A stretch of DNA of 34,642 nt from an uncultured Faecalibacterium sp. (GCA_934561555.1 CAKTGQ010000022.1:1-34642), one strand, 5' to 3'; counted from the first letter of the stretch, positions 24,299 through 32,350 are shown. Notes: a model not told the origin generated them from the letters alone. Numbers and translations: made by a program.

Positions 24299-24428
24299 AG
24301 GCTTCCCCCGGTCGGGGGAAGCTGTCACCGAAGGTGACTGATGAGGGCGCAGGCAAGCTGCATATCACGGGGCATTACCCCTCATCCGGCGCTAACGCGC
24401 CACCTTCCCCCCAAGGGGTGAAGGCTTT
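24299..24428. repeat. Intergenic hairpin repeat (copy C)
   Basis: Two facing halves are present. The first (24299-24346) holds GCTTCCCCCG/CGGGGGAAGC, GTCACC-GAA-GGTGAC and TGATGAGGG; the second (24379-24428) holds CCCTCATC, GGCGC-TAAC-GCGCC and CCTTCCCCCC...GGGGTGAAGG. The first half closely resembles 135-207 of copy A. It lies between thiE and thiC and may block read-through. Confidence 0.65.
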
Positions 24429-24429
24429 T

Positions 24430-24780
24430 GCGGTATTGCGGATCATAAATTATCATCCCGCGGCAAACCGGGGGCACCACCTTGGGCCGCGTTACAAAAT
24501 TCATGGGGAAAATCAACATGAAAAGCGTATTTTGCGCAGGTGCCGGCATCCAGAGCGTTTTGTTTTTTCTGAATGGCGGCTACCTGTCTGCTGGCCGGGA
24601 GCTTTCTCCTCGGACACGAATCGGGCCATTCCATCGCCCGCCCTACTGCCTGCGGCAGCAGGGTCCCACCCCAGCGGACGGTCCTCGGAGAAACTTCCGA
24701 CCAGCGGTTCGCCCCTGCTACAATGTATGACCAGCACCCTGCTGTTCAGAGATAAACTGTCATTTGGAGGAACACAGCGT
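24430..24780 (+). other. Gene-free, structured leader upstream of thiC
   Basis: No THI element is recognisable here, although thiC usually has one. Instead, a long imperfect stem can form between roughly 24589-24615 (CTGCTGGCCGGGAGC...) and 24680-24708, enclosing hairpins CGGGC...GCCCG and CTGC-CTGC-GGCAG. Small ORFs in the stretch have no plausible composition or start. It may be a regulatory leader or remnant repeat; the function is unknown. Confidence 0.4.
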
Positions 24781-26091
24781 ATGCAGACTTATACCACCCA
24801 GATGGATGCCGCCCGCAAGGGCATCGTTACCCCGGAGATGGAGATCGTAGCCAAAAAGGAATACCGCACCACCGAGGAGATCCGCCAGTGGGTCGCCGAG
24901 GGCAAGGTAGCCATCCCCGCCAACAAGCACCACAAGTGCCTGAACCCTGAGGGCGTGGGCTCCATGCTGCGCACCAAGATCAACGTGAACCTTGGCGTCT
25001 CCCGCGATTGCAAGGACTACAACATTGAGATGCAGAAGGTGATGAGCGCCGTGAACATGGGCGCAGAAGCCATTATGGATCTGTCCAGCCACGGCAACAC
25101 CCAGCCCTTCCGCCAGAAGCTGACCCACGAGTGCCCGGTGATGATCGGCACTGTGCCGGTGTATGACTCGGTCATCCACTACCAGCGGGATCTGGCAGAG
25201 CTGACCGCACAGGACTTCATCGATGTGGTGCGTCTGCACGCAGAGGACGGCGTGGACTTTGTCACCCTGCACTGCGGCATCACCCGCAAGACCATCGAGC
25301 AGATCCGCAAGCACAAGCGCAAGATGAACATCGTGAGCCGCGGCGGCTCTCTGGTATTTGCATGGATGAGCATGACCGGCAACGAGAACCCCTTCTACGA
25401 GCACTTTGACGAGATCTGCGAGATCTGCGCCGAGCATGATGTGACCATCTCTCTGGGCGATGCCTGCCGTCCCGGCTGTCTGGCTGACGCCACCGACGTG
25501 TGCCAGATCGAAGAGCTGGTGCGTCTGGGCGAGCTGACCAAGCGCGCATGGGCGCACAACGTGCAGGTGATGGTGGAAGGCCCCGGCCATGTGCCCCTGA
25601 ATCAGGTCGCCGCCAATATGGAAGTGCAGAAGAGCATCTGCATGGGCGCCCCCTTCTATGTGCTGGGACCTCTGGTCACCGATATCGCCCCCGGCTACGA
25701 CCACATCACCGCTGCCATCGGCGGCGCAGTGGCAGCCGCCAGCGGTGCGGCCTTCCTGTGCTATGTGACCCCCGCCGAGCATCTGGCACTGCCCAATGTG
25801 GAGGACGTCAAGCAGGGCATCGTGGCCTCCAAGATTGCCGCCCACGCCGCCGACATTGCCAAGGGCATCCCCCACGCCCGGGACATTGACGACAAGATGG
25901 GCGATGCCCGCCGCGTACTGGACTGGGATGCACAGTTCGCCTGCGCGCTGGACCCCGAGACCGCCAAGGCCATCCGCGACGCCCGCCTGCCCGAGGACGA
26001 CCACAGCGACACTTGCAGCATGTGCGGCAAGTTCTGCGCCGTGCGCAGCATGAACAAGGCGCTGGCCGGTGAATACATCGATATCCTGTAA
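24781..26091 (+). CDS. thiC: Phosphomethylpyrimidine synthase ThiC
   Basis: ThiC is a radical-SAM enzyme converting aminoimidazole ribotide to hydroxymethylpyrimidine phosphate, the pyrimidine half of thiamine. ATG at 24781 with TTTGGAGG upstream is chosen; the open frame extends 149 codons further upstream but through repeat DNA. The 436-residue product has the normal short bacterial ThiC form: [50 protein letters not shown], and the C-terminal iron-sulfur motif CSMCGKFC (CxxCxxxxC type). It follows thiE by 502 bases, so it may have its own promoter. Confidence 0.97.
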   Translation: MQTYTTQMDAARKGIVTPEMEIVAKKEYRTTEEIRQWVAEGKVAIPANKHHKCLNPEGVGSMLRTKINVNLGVSRDCKDYNIEMQKVMSAVNMGAEAIMDLSSHGNTQPFRQKLTHECPVMIGTVPVYDSVIHYQRDLAELTAQDFIDVVRLHAEDGVDFVTLHCGITRKTIEQIRKHKRKMNIVSRGGSLVFAWMSMTGNENPFYEHFDEICEICAEHDVTISLGDACRPGCLADATDVCQIEELVRLGELTKRAWAHNVQVMVEGPGHVPLNQVAANMEVQKSICMGAPFYVLGPLVTDIAPGYDHITAAIGGAVAAASGAAFLCYVTPAEHLALPNVEDVKQGIVASKIAAHAADIAKGIPHARDIDDKMGDARRVLDWDAQFACALDPETAKAIRDARLPEDDHSDTCSMCGKFCAVRSMNKALAGEYIDIL

Positions 26092-26124
26092 GCTTTTCCC
26101 GCGCTGAAAGGCGCTTCTTCCTCT

Positions 26125-26151
26125 GCCGCCCGGTTATGCCGGGCGGCTTTT
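26125..26151 (+). terminator. Terminator of thiC
   Basis: A 9-bp perfect GC stem GCCGCCCGG-TTATG-CCGGGCGGC is followed by TTTTA, 33 bases after the stop codon. Confidence 0.85.
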
Positions 26152-26154
26152 ATG

Positions 26155-26183
26155 TTGTAATCTATAAAAGATTATGTTAAAAT
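26155..26183 (+). promoter_or_regulatory. Promoter of the putative type I toxin mRNA
   Basis: TTGTAA (26155-26160), a 17-base spacer and TAAAAT (26178-26183), giving a leader of about 145 bases before the toxin start codon. Such long leaders are typical of type I toxins. Confidence 0.65.
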
Positions 26184-26296
26184 AACAATAAGGCGCTGAT
26201 TGCAAAATTGGTGGTCATGCTTTCTATCCCGCGTCGCTGTTTTTCTATTTTTACATAGAACAAGCAGAGGTTCCGGGAAGAAACTTTTTTGAAGTG

Positions 26297-26328
26297 CCCT
26301 GCCCGGAGCCTTGAAGGCGAAGGGAGGG
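26297..26328 (+). promoter_or_regulatory. Possible anti-Shine-Dalgarno pairing in toxin leader
   Basis: CCCTGCCC (26297-26304) can pair, with one bulge, to the ribosome binding site GGGAGGG (26322-26328), 7 bases before the ATG. This would hide the site in the full-length mRNA. Confidence 0.4.
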
Positions 26329-26335
26329 ATATCGA

Positions 26336-26473
26336 ATGACTCTGTTGGAGACTCTCGCACTTCTCACGTTCATCCTCGCATTGCTGAGTTTGATCGTGGA
26401 TGTGATCCATTTGACCCTTGAGGTCATGGCAAAGTTTTCCCAGATGAAAAACGATGATAACAAAAAAGATTGA
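26336..26473 (+). CDS. Small hydrophobic peptide, putative type I (holin-like) toxin
   Basis: This 45-residue ORF has a strong AAGGGAGGG site 7 bases before its ATG. Residues 3-30 form one hydrophobic membrane helix (LLETLALLTFILALLSLIVD...), followed by a charged tail ending NDDNKKD. Size, layout and the charged end resemble the holin-like toxins of the TxpA/BsrG class, which depolarise or damage the membrane when overexpressed. The stop codon lies in the stem of a terminator hairpin, and a consensus promoter faces the gene from the right, as in type I toxin-antitoxin loci. Assignment to the family is by pattern; a small membrane peptide of another kind is the alternative. Confidence 0.65.
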   Translation: MTLLETLALLTFILALLSLIVDVIHLTLEVMAKFSQMKNDDNKKD

Positions 26474-26557
26474 CCGCCTAACAGTTCCCCAACTCGAGCG
26501 GTCAATCTTTTTGACTAGCGGGATGGAAAGCTGACCCTTGCAGTCAGCGCCCCTTCT
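26461..26557 (-). ncRNA. Putative antisense RNA antitoxin
   Basis: A transcript from the promoter at 26564-26592 would start near 26557 and run to the shared hairpin at 26465-26510, about 97 bases. It contains a 6-bp hairpin (26530-26548) and would be fully complementary to the 3' end of the toxin mRNA. Its first hairpin also includes the complement of TGACCCTTG, a 9-mer repeated in the toxin coding region (26412-26420). Predicted only; ends are approximate. Confidence 0.55.
26462..26512. terminator. Shared bidirectional terminator of toxin mRNA and antisense RNA
   Basis: A 13-bp perfect stem (AAAGATTGACCGC with GCGGTCAATCTTT, 20-base loop) is flanked by AAAAAA and TTTTT, so it ends both convergent transcripts. 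Confidence 0.85.
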
Positions 26558-26563
26558 GTTTGT

Positions 26564-26592
26564 AGTATAATCGAAGCTATGTGATTTGTCAA
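26564..26592 (-). promoter_or_regulatory. Consensus promoter facing the toxin gene
   Basis: On the minus strand TTGACA (26587-26592), a 17-base spacer and TATACT (26564-26569). No coding gene lies downstream within reach, so it most likely drives an antisense RNA. Confidence 0.8.
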
Positions 26593-26633
26593 GCTATCCC
26601 GTTCTATCGATTCTTTCTATCAATATTTTAGAT

Positions 26634-26662
26634 TTTACAATTCTTCTGTGCTGTACTATAAT
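26634..26662 (+). promoter_or_regulatory. Promoter of the alanine symporter gene
   Basis: TTTACA (26634-26639), a 17-base spacer and TATAAT (26657-26662). Confidence 0.82.
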
Positions 26663-26705
26663 GAAGTAACAACTTTATTTCTCAAAAGTACAGGAGGCTG
26701 TTTTC

Positions 26706-28085
26706 TTGATAGTTGATCTGATTGAAGCGCTTTACCGCCTGCTGTGGGGCGATCTATTCACCCTGCCGGTGGCTGGCGGTATTGGCATCTCCTTTATGGT
26801 GGTGCTGCTGTTTGCAGCCGGTATCGGTTTTACCCTGCGCACCCGGCTGCTGCCGGTGCGCCTGTTCCGGGATATGATCGGCGCAGTGTGCGAAAAAAAG
26901 CAGGCTGCGGGCGGGCTTTCCTCCTTCCAGACGCTGGTTATCTCCACTGCCACTCGGGTGGGCATGGGCAACCTTGTGGGCGTGGTGGCCGCTGTTTCGG
27001 CGGGCGGTGCGGGCGCGGTGTTCTGGATGTGGGTCACTGCGCTGCTGGGCGCTTCCACCTCCTTTGTGGAGTCCACTCTGGCGCAGAAGTACCGCGTGCC
27101 GGACCCGCTGTACGGCGGCTGGCGTGGCGGCCCGGCCTACTATCTCCATGTGCTGGCCGAGCGCAAGCGGGGCAAAAAGCTCAATCGCTCCGTGTGTGCA
27201 GCGCTGTTTGCAGTGTCCGGCCTGATCTGCTGGTGCGGCATCAGCCAAGTGATCTCCAACTCGGTCAGCTCTGCCTTTGAAAACGCCTTTCACGTCCCGC
27301 CGCTGGCCACCACCGTAATGCTTACCCTGCTGGCAGCGCTGATCGTGCTGCGCAAGAATGCCACCGTAAAAAGCCTTGACTTCATTGTGCCGGTCATGGC
27401 GGTGTGCTACTTTGTCATCACGGTGGGCATCGTGGTGTTGAATCTCCGGCAGCTGCCCGCCGTGCTGGCACGCATCTTTGCCGAGGCCTTTGGCCTGCGT
27501 CAGGTGGCCGCAGGCGGCTTTGGCGCGGTGCTGATGAACGGCGTCAAGCGCGGGCTGTTCTCCAACGAAGCCGGCAGCGGCTCTGCCCCCTGCGCCGCTG
27601 CCGCTGCCGAGTGCGACGACCCGGTAAAGATGGGGCTTGTGCAGGCGCTGGGCGTATTGATCGACACGGTGGTCATTTGCAGCTGCACCGCCTTTCTGAT
27701 GCTGCTGGTCCCGCAGGACATCACCGCCGGGCTGACCGGCATGGATCTTTTACAGACCGCCATGCAGTACCATCTGGGCGGCTTCGGCATCGTGTTCATT
27801 GCGGTGATTTTAGCGCTGTTCAGCTTCTCCACTTTTCTGGGGGTGCTGTACTACGCCCGGGGCAACGTGGCCTACCTGTGCGGCGACAACTGGTGGAGCC
27901 AGACCGCCTACAAGCTGCTGGCGCTGGCCATGCTGCTGATCGGCGGCACACAGGCCTACACCGTGGTGTGGGATCTGGGCGATGTGGGCATTGGGCTGAT
28001 GACCATCTTTAATATGCTGGCGCTCATTCCCCTTTCCAGCGAGGCGCTTGCCGCCCTGAACGACTACGAAAAACGCAAAAAATGA
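26706..28085 (+). CDS. Sodium:alanine/glycine symporter (AGCS family)
   Basis: This 459-residue membrane protein imports alanine or glycine with Na+. TTG at 26706 is used as start with AGGAGG 8 bases upstream. Family marks are GDLFTLPVAGGIGISFMV, FQTLVISTATRVGMGNLVGVVAAVSAGGAGAVFWMWVTALLGASTSFVESTLAQKYR, GPAYYL, VLMNGVKRGLFSNEAGSGSAPCAAAAA and the C-terminal MTIFNMLALIPLS. About 10-11 membrane segments are visible. It has its own promoter and ends at a strong terminator, so it is monocistronic. Confidence 0.95.
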   Translation: MIVDLIEALYRLLWGDLFTLPVAGGIGISFMVVLLFAAGIGFTLRTRLLPVRLFRDMIGAVCEKKQAAGGLSSFQTLVISTATRVGMGNLVGVVAAVSAGGAGAVFWMWVTALLGASTSFVESTLAQKYRVPDPLYGGWRGGPAYYLHVLAERKRGKKLNRSVCAALFAVSGLICWCGISQVISNSVSSAFENAFHVPPLATTVMLTLLAALIVLRKNATVKSLDFIVPVMAVCYFVITVGIVVLNLRQLPAVLARIFAEAFGLRQVAAGGFGAVLMNGVKRGLFSNEAGSGSAPCAAAAAECDDPVKMGLVQALGVLIDTVVICSCTAFLMLLVPQDITAGLTGMDLLQTAMQYHLGGFGIVFIAVILALFSFSTFLGVLYYARGNVAYLCGDNWWSQTAYKLLALAMLLIGGTQAYTVVWDLGDVGIGLMTIFNMLALIPLSSEALAALNDYEKRKK

Positions 28086-28094
28086 AATAAGAAC

Positions 28095-28141
28095 ACAAAA
28101 ACGGGCTGCTGCACAAGATTCTGTGCAACAGCCCGTTTTGT
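28095..28141. terminator. Bidirectional terminator between symporter and pseudo-ATPase genes
   Basis: A 20-bp stem with one mismatch (ACAAAAACGGGCTGCTGCACA with TGTGCAACAGCCCGTTTTGT, 6-base loop) carries A/T-rich ends that serve both directions. Confidence 0.88.
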
Positions 28142-28156
28142 GATATGCTAAAACTT

Positions 28157-30820
28157 TCAGCTATGCTGCTTCAGGGCGCAGACGGCGATGCTCAAAGCGC
28201 TCCATGCGGCCTGATACATCAGCACCGTGGCGATGGAAAGCTGCCAGATGCTGCCCGCATAGGTCAGCAGCACTGCAATAAACACCGAGAAGCACACCGA
28301 CACCAGCTGCACCGTGGTGGCGCTGGTCTCGGCATTCTGTGCCTGATCTGCAGCCTGCAAGCCGCCGGTCAGGCTGGCAAAGCCCCTGTGGTGGTACAGG
28401 CAGCACTTGGGCTTTTCCGGAGCAGCATCAGCGGCTTCAATGGCCTGACACTGCTCGCCGTCCAGCACGGTGACCATGCCCTCCGGCAGATGGTAGGCCT
28501 CGGTGATGTGCCGCGCCGTCAGGCTGGGATCCTTGCTGGTGACCAGCAGACGGATGTTCTCCTTTTGCAGGGAGGCAAGGCTGCGTGCCACATTGCGGCC
28601 GCCCACATAGCGCAGCACGAACATGGCGTGCAGGTTGCCGGACACCGCCAGATACAAAATTTGCAGCTCGCCGTTTTTGGAGTGGCTGTCCTCGTAATCC
28701 TGCTCCGGCAGGGTCACGCCCTCCTGCTCCATGTAGCGGCGGGTGCCGATGAGGATGCGGTTATTGTCGCACCACGCCGAGAAGCCCAGCCCGGTGTGCT
28801 GTTCCAGATCCTTGACCGGGAACAGGATATCAGTGCGGTCCTCGATGATCTGGCTGAACAGCCCGCGCAGGGTATCGCAGCTCTCGTTCAGCACACTGGC
28901 TGCATACAGGATGGCGCGGTCGATGCGGCCGCCCTTGAAGATGCGGATATCCTCCAGCGTCACGCTGTCGGCGGTAAACAGGTCGTCAGCGTCCAGCTCA
29001 ATGGTGTCGATGCCGCCCAGCTCCTCAATGGCTGCCCAGCCGGGCACCACAGCGCCCACAGCGGCAGCCGCTCTTTGCAGCCGCAGCGCCGCCAGACCGG
29101 GCACCAGCACCGAGGAAAGGGGCGCGCCCATGCACAGCACAGCCGCAACCGCAGCCACGGCGCAGTTGATGCCGCCGCCAAACAGCAGGAAGGCTATGCC
29201 GCTGAGCACTGCCGCCGCCAGCAGGATACAGGCCACCTTGCGGGCGCGGCGCTCGCTGGCGCGCTCGCTGAGGCTCTGCTCCACAAAGTCATTGCTGGCG
29301 GTCTGCACCGGGCGGCTCAGCAGCACCCACGGGTCCTTCTGCTCCAGATCCCGGGCGAGGGCGCGGATCAGGTCCTTATCGCGGGTGCGGTAAGCGCCCC
29401 GCTGTTCGCCGCCCTCTGCGGCCAGCGCGTAGCCGCCCTGCACGGCAGCCAGCATCACCCGGCTGCCCACCAGCGCCAGAAACAGCCCCAGCGCCGCCAT
29501 ACCGGTCAGCAGACCGATGCCCTCAGTGCTGCGGTAGGCGTTGGCATTCAGCATGGCCACCACCGCCTGCAGCAGGGCTGCCACAGCGGCCAGCGCGGGC
29601 ATGGTGTCCGCACTGGGACGGCCGCGCAGACCGGTCAGACCGTCCCGCAGCACCGGGTAGCCCACAAACAGGCTGGCGGCAAACAGCAGCAGATTGGCAG
29701 CATAGAACGCCGCCGGGGCTGCGTCCGGGTCCAGCACCGAAAGCGGCGGCAGCAGACGCTCTGCCGTCAGCCCAAGGTGCAGCAGCACCACGGCCAGAAT
29801 GCCCGCCAGCACGCACCGCAAAGTCAGCTCTGCGGCCATGTGGTGCAGCTTATCAGCGGTGGATTCCGGTACGGCCTCCTCGGCAGGGGCAGCTGCTTCT
29901 GCAGCGGGTGCGTCCTCCGGCTGTGTCGGGGCCGCAGGGGCGGTAGCTGCCGGTGCAGGTGCCGTCTCAGCAGGCGCGCCGTCCTGCTCCAGCGGGAGCA
30001 GCGGCAGGCTCATGGTATCCTCTTTTTTCGGCCTGCGGGCGGCGGGCTTTTCGTCCTCTGCCGTGCCGAACATCTGGAAGATCGATTTTTTCTCAGTTTT
30101 TTTCGGCAGTGTCTCCGGGTCTGCCGGAGCGTTGGCAAACACCGCCGATGGCAGCTTCCCATTGGCCTTTTGTGCGGCCTTTACCGGGGCTTTCTCCTGC
30201 TCTGCAGCGGGCTGTGCAGGCGCGGGCTGTACCTTAGGCTGCGGCGCTTCCTGCGCAGGCTTTGCGGGCTGCGGGACAGGCTTTGCCTTGGCGCTCATGC
30301 CGTTGAGCATATCTTTCAGCTGCTGCATCTCCCGCTGCTCCAGTTCCTCCTGCGGCAGCAGCGTCTCCGGGGCGTTCTTCGCCTTAGGCTGCTTTTTGGG
30401 GGCAGCAGCAGGCTGCGGCTCCGGCTGGGGTGCAGGCACCGGCTCTGCCGGGATGGCCTTGACAGGCTCCGGCCGGGCAGACTGCATCGGCATAGCCGGA
30501 ATGGGGTCTGCGGTGCGCAGCTCCAGTGCCATATCCTCCTGCTCCGGCTGCACCGGCTTTGCATCCGCCCCCAGCAGGATCTCGCCGGTGGGGATCTCCA
30601 GCGGCGGCTGTGCCGGAGCGGGCATCTCTTCTTTATCGTGGCCGAACAGCTTGCCCAGCAGCCCGGCCTTGGGCTTTTCCTCCACCGGGGCAGGCTCGTC
30701 CCGGCGGGTCATTTCCTCGGGCAGATCGATCACGCTGGTGCTGAAAAAGTTGCGGAACCGCTCTTCTGCCGAGAGTTCCTCCGCCAGCTTTCCCCTGCGT
30801 TCATTTTTATTGTTCGGCAT
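28157..30820 (-). CDS. P-type-ATPase-like membrane protein with lost catalytic motifs
   Basis: ATG at 30820 is preceded by GGAGGGA and gives 887 residues. Residues 1-325 are a charged, Pro/Ala/Glu-rich, low-complexity cytoplasmic region. Four membrane helices (about 333-460), two more (about 530-580) and two at the C-terminus (about 837-880) follow P1B-ATPase spacing. The segment MGAPLSSVLVPGLAALRLQ (around 564-580), then PGWAAIEELGGIDTIELDADDLFT, aligns with ACPCALGLATPTA...LERLGRVDTVVFDKTGTLT of metal ATPases. Here CPC has become APL (566-568) and DKTGT has become DADDL (Asp610). The N-domain relic GFSAWCDNNRILIGTRRYMEQEGV remains, but TGES, TGD and GDGxND are absent. It cannot be a normal pump; a sensor or scaffold role is conjecture. 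It follows rlmB by 42 bases. Confidence 0.75.
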   Translation of the reverse strand: MPNNKNERRGKLAEELSAEERFRNFFSTSVIDLPEEMTRRDEPAPVEEKPKAGLLGKLFGHDKEEMPAPAQPPLEIPTGEILLGADAKPVQPEQEDMALELRTADPIPAMPMQSARPEPVKAIPAEPVPAPQPEPQPAAAPKKQPKAKNAPETLLPQEELEQREMQQLKDMLNGMSAKAKPVPQPAKPAQEAPQPKVQPAPAQPAAEQEKAPVKAAQKANGKLPSAVFANAPADPETLPKKTEKKSIFQMFGTAEDEKPAARRPKKEDTMSLPLLPLEQDGAPAETAPAPAATAPAAPTQPEDAPAAEAAAPAEEAVPESTADKLHHMAAELTLRCVLAGILAVVLLHLGLTAERLLPPLSVLDPDAAPAAFYAANLLLFAASLFVGYPVLRDGLTGLRGRPSADTMPALAAVAALLQAVVAMLNANAYRSTEGIGLLTGMAALGLFLALVGSRVMLAAVQGGYALAAEGGEQRGAYRTRDKDLIRALARDLEQKDPWVLLSRPVQTASNDFVEQSLSERASERRARKVACILLAAAVLSGIAFLLFGGGINCAVAAVAAVLCMGAPLSSVLVPGLAALRLQRAAAAVGAVVPGWAAIEELGGIDTIELDADDLFTADSVTLEDIRIFKGGRIDRAILYAASVLNESCDTLRGLFSQIIEDRTDILFPVKDLEQHTGLGFSAWCDNNRILIGTRRYMEQEGVTLPEQDYEDSHSKNGELQILYLAVSGNLHAMFVLRYVGGRNVARSLASLQKENIRLLVTSKDPSLTARHITEAYHLPEGMVTVLDGEQCQAIEAADAAPEKPKCCLYHHRGFASLTGGLQAADQAQNAETSATTVQLVSVCFSVFIAVLLTYAGSIWQLSIATVLMYQAAWSALSIAVCALKQHS

Positions 30821-30862
30821 CCTTGTCCCTCCCACTGTTCTGGATGGAGTTTACCGTTTATT

Positions 30863-31669
30863 TTATTCTTCTACGGCGCGCTGCGACTGGATCTCGTACA
30901 GGATGATGCCAGCCGCCACCGAAACGTTATAGCTGTCCACGCCGGTGCCGGGAGCAGCCATATCCAGCCGCACCACGCCGTCACACAGCTTCTTGACCAG
31001 CTGGGATACCCCGCTGCCCTCGCTGCCCAGTACCAGCGCGATGGGGCCGGTCAGGTTATTTTTGCGCAGAGACACACCGTCCATGTCGGCGCAGTAGACG
31101 AACACGCCCTGCTCCTTCAGGCGGCGAATGGTCTCGCCAATGTTGGCCACACGCGCCACCGGCAGACGCTCGGCAGCGCCTGCGCTGGACTTGATGACGG
31201 TGGGGGTGACGGATGCGCCGCCCCGCTTGGGGATGACGATGCCGTGGGCACCGCACAGCAGCGCGCTGCGCATGACTGCGCCCAGATTATGGGGGTCCTC
31301 AATGCCATCGCTCAGCACCAAGAAAGGCGGCTCGCTCTTGGCCTTGGCTGCGGCCAGCAGGTCCTCCACGGTCGCGTACTCGATCTCGCTTGCAAAGGCC
31401 GCCACACCCTGATGGCTCTCGGTGCCGGTCATCAGGCGCAGCTTGTTGGGATGCACCCGCTTGACTGTTGCACCGGCCTCCTTGGCCAGTGCTGTATAGT
31501 ATGCCGCCACTGCCGGGGCCATCCCCTCGGCAATGAGCACGGTGTCCACACCGGAACCGCTCTTGAGCAGCTCAGTCACAGGGTTTTTACCATAGATCAG
31601 GCTCTCATTTTTCTGCTGCGGCTGCTCCGCATCGCGGCGCGGACGGCGCGGCTGGTTACGTTCTTCCAT
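30863..31669 (-). CDS. rlmB: 23S rRNA 2'-O-methyltransferase RlmB (TrmH/SpoU family)
   Basis: RlmB-type SPOUT enzymes methylate the ribose of a 23S rRNA guanosine (G2251 in E. coli) using SAM. ATG at 31669 with AAGGAG upstream gives 268 residues, starting with a basic tail (MEERNQPRRPRRD). The substrate-binding domain ESLIYGKNPVTELLK follows, then the SPOUT motifs LVLSDGIEDPHNLGAVMRSALLCGAHGIVIPK, ALVLGSEGSGVSQLV and DMAAPGTGVDSYNVSVAAGI with the trefoil knot. The exact target could also be another rRNA or tRNA site. It is the first gene of a two-gene operon with the pseudo-P-type ATPase. Confidence 0.92.
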   Translation of the reverse strand: MEERNQPRRPRRDAEQPQQKNESLIYGKNPVTELLKSGSGVDTVLIAEGMAPAVAAYYTALAKEAGATVKRVHPNKLRLMTGTESHQGVAAFASEIEYATVEDLLAAAKAKSEPPFLVLSDGIEDPHNLGAVMRSALLCGAHGIVIPKRGGASVTPTVIKSSAGAAERLPVARVANIGETIRRLKEQGVFVYCADMDGVSLRKNNLTGPIALVLGSEGSGVSQLVKKLCDGVVRLDMAAPGTGVDSYNVSVAAGIILYEIQSQRAVEE

Positions 31670-32340
31670 CTTTTTATACTCCTTCCGTTCCGGACGGGCT
31701 GTGCCGCACCGGAGCGTTTTATTATGTTCATGATAATCCAAAATAAAGTATACCATATCTTGCCCGGCTTCGCCACAAATTGCAGGGATTTTATTCTCTC
31801 GACACTAAAAATTTTTTCGACAGAAAGTGACTTTCCTACCCACTTCGGCATCTGTAAAAATGTCTTGCCCTCTGCCCGGGCGTCGGGGCTCACTTCCGCT
31901 GTTTTGCCAAGGCAAAAAGTTTTCCACAAAAAGAGGCTATACATTCCGTAAACAGCCTGTAATTTTTCCACAAGTTGAAAACCCGGTGGAAAGTGTGTAA
32001 AAGTCCAGCCGCAGCGCCTGTTTTTCGGGTGGAATTAAACAGTTTCCACCAGGTTTTCAACAGCAGGCTCCCCCATATCTTGGCAAAAGCCTTACAATTT
32101 GTAAAATTCAAGTCGGAATTATGACAATTTTTTTAATCGGAAAATGTCCACTTTTGCAATTTCCTCCAACATCATTTTGACGAATGTTAAAATCTGTTGA
32201 AAACACGCGCCGCTTCCGCACAAGGCAGATGTTGCTGCGTATATGGATTTTTGTCGCCAATCGTAGAGCATTTCTGCCGCTGTCGCAGGAACCGCTTTGT
32301 GCCGTGCCCGTTCCGCAGCAGCTCTATGCAAGAAAAAGCG
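31670..32340. other. Gene-free AT-rich stretch with DnaA-box-like motifs
   Basis: No convincing gene is seen. TTTTCCACA, one base off the DnaA box TTATCCACA, occurs at 31920-31928 and 31964-31972. Weaker copies are at 31994-32002, 32054-32062 and 32195-32203. A 19-base inverted repeat with one mismatch joins 31974-31992 (GTTGAAAACC...) and 32043-32061. TTTTGCC-AA-GGCAAAA forms a hairpin at 31902-31917. An extended -10 (TGGTATACT, minus strand, 31747-31755) probably serves rlmB. Confidence 0.55.
31747..31755 (-). promoter_or_regulatory. Extended -10 element for rlmB
   Basis: TGGTATACT on the minus strand fits TGN-TATACT, about 80 bases upstream of the rlmB start. No clear -35 box is present. 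Confidence 0.5.
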
Positions 32341-32350
32341 CCTGTTCGGA

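Noticed and set aside
24334..24780. 149-codon upstream extension of thiC
   Set aside because: It reads through repeat DNA, adds nothing known to ThiC, and the ATG at 24781 has a perfect RBS and normal ThiC length.
28145..31951. 1268-codon open frame on the plus strand
   Set aside because: It is an antisense shadow of the pseudo-ATPase and rlmB genes in GC-rich DNA. It runs through a strong terminator, has no RBS, and its protein is His/Gln/Arg-rich without family features.
31900..32203. Chromosomal replication origin
   Set aside because: DnaA-box-like motifs are present, but dnaA, dnaN and rpmH are absent and the boxes are not exact.
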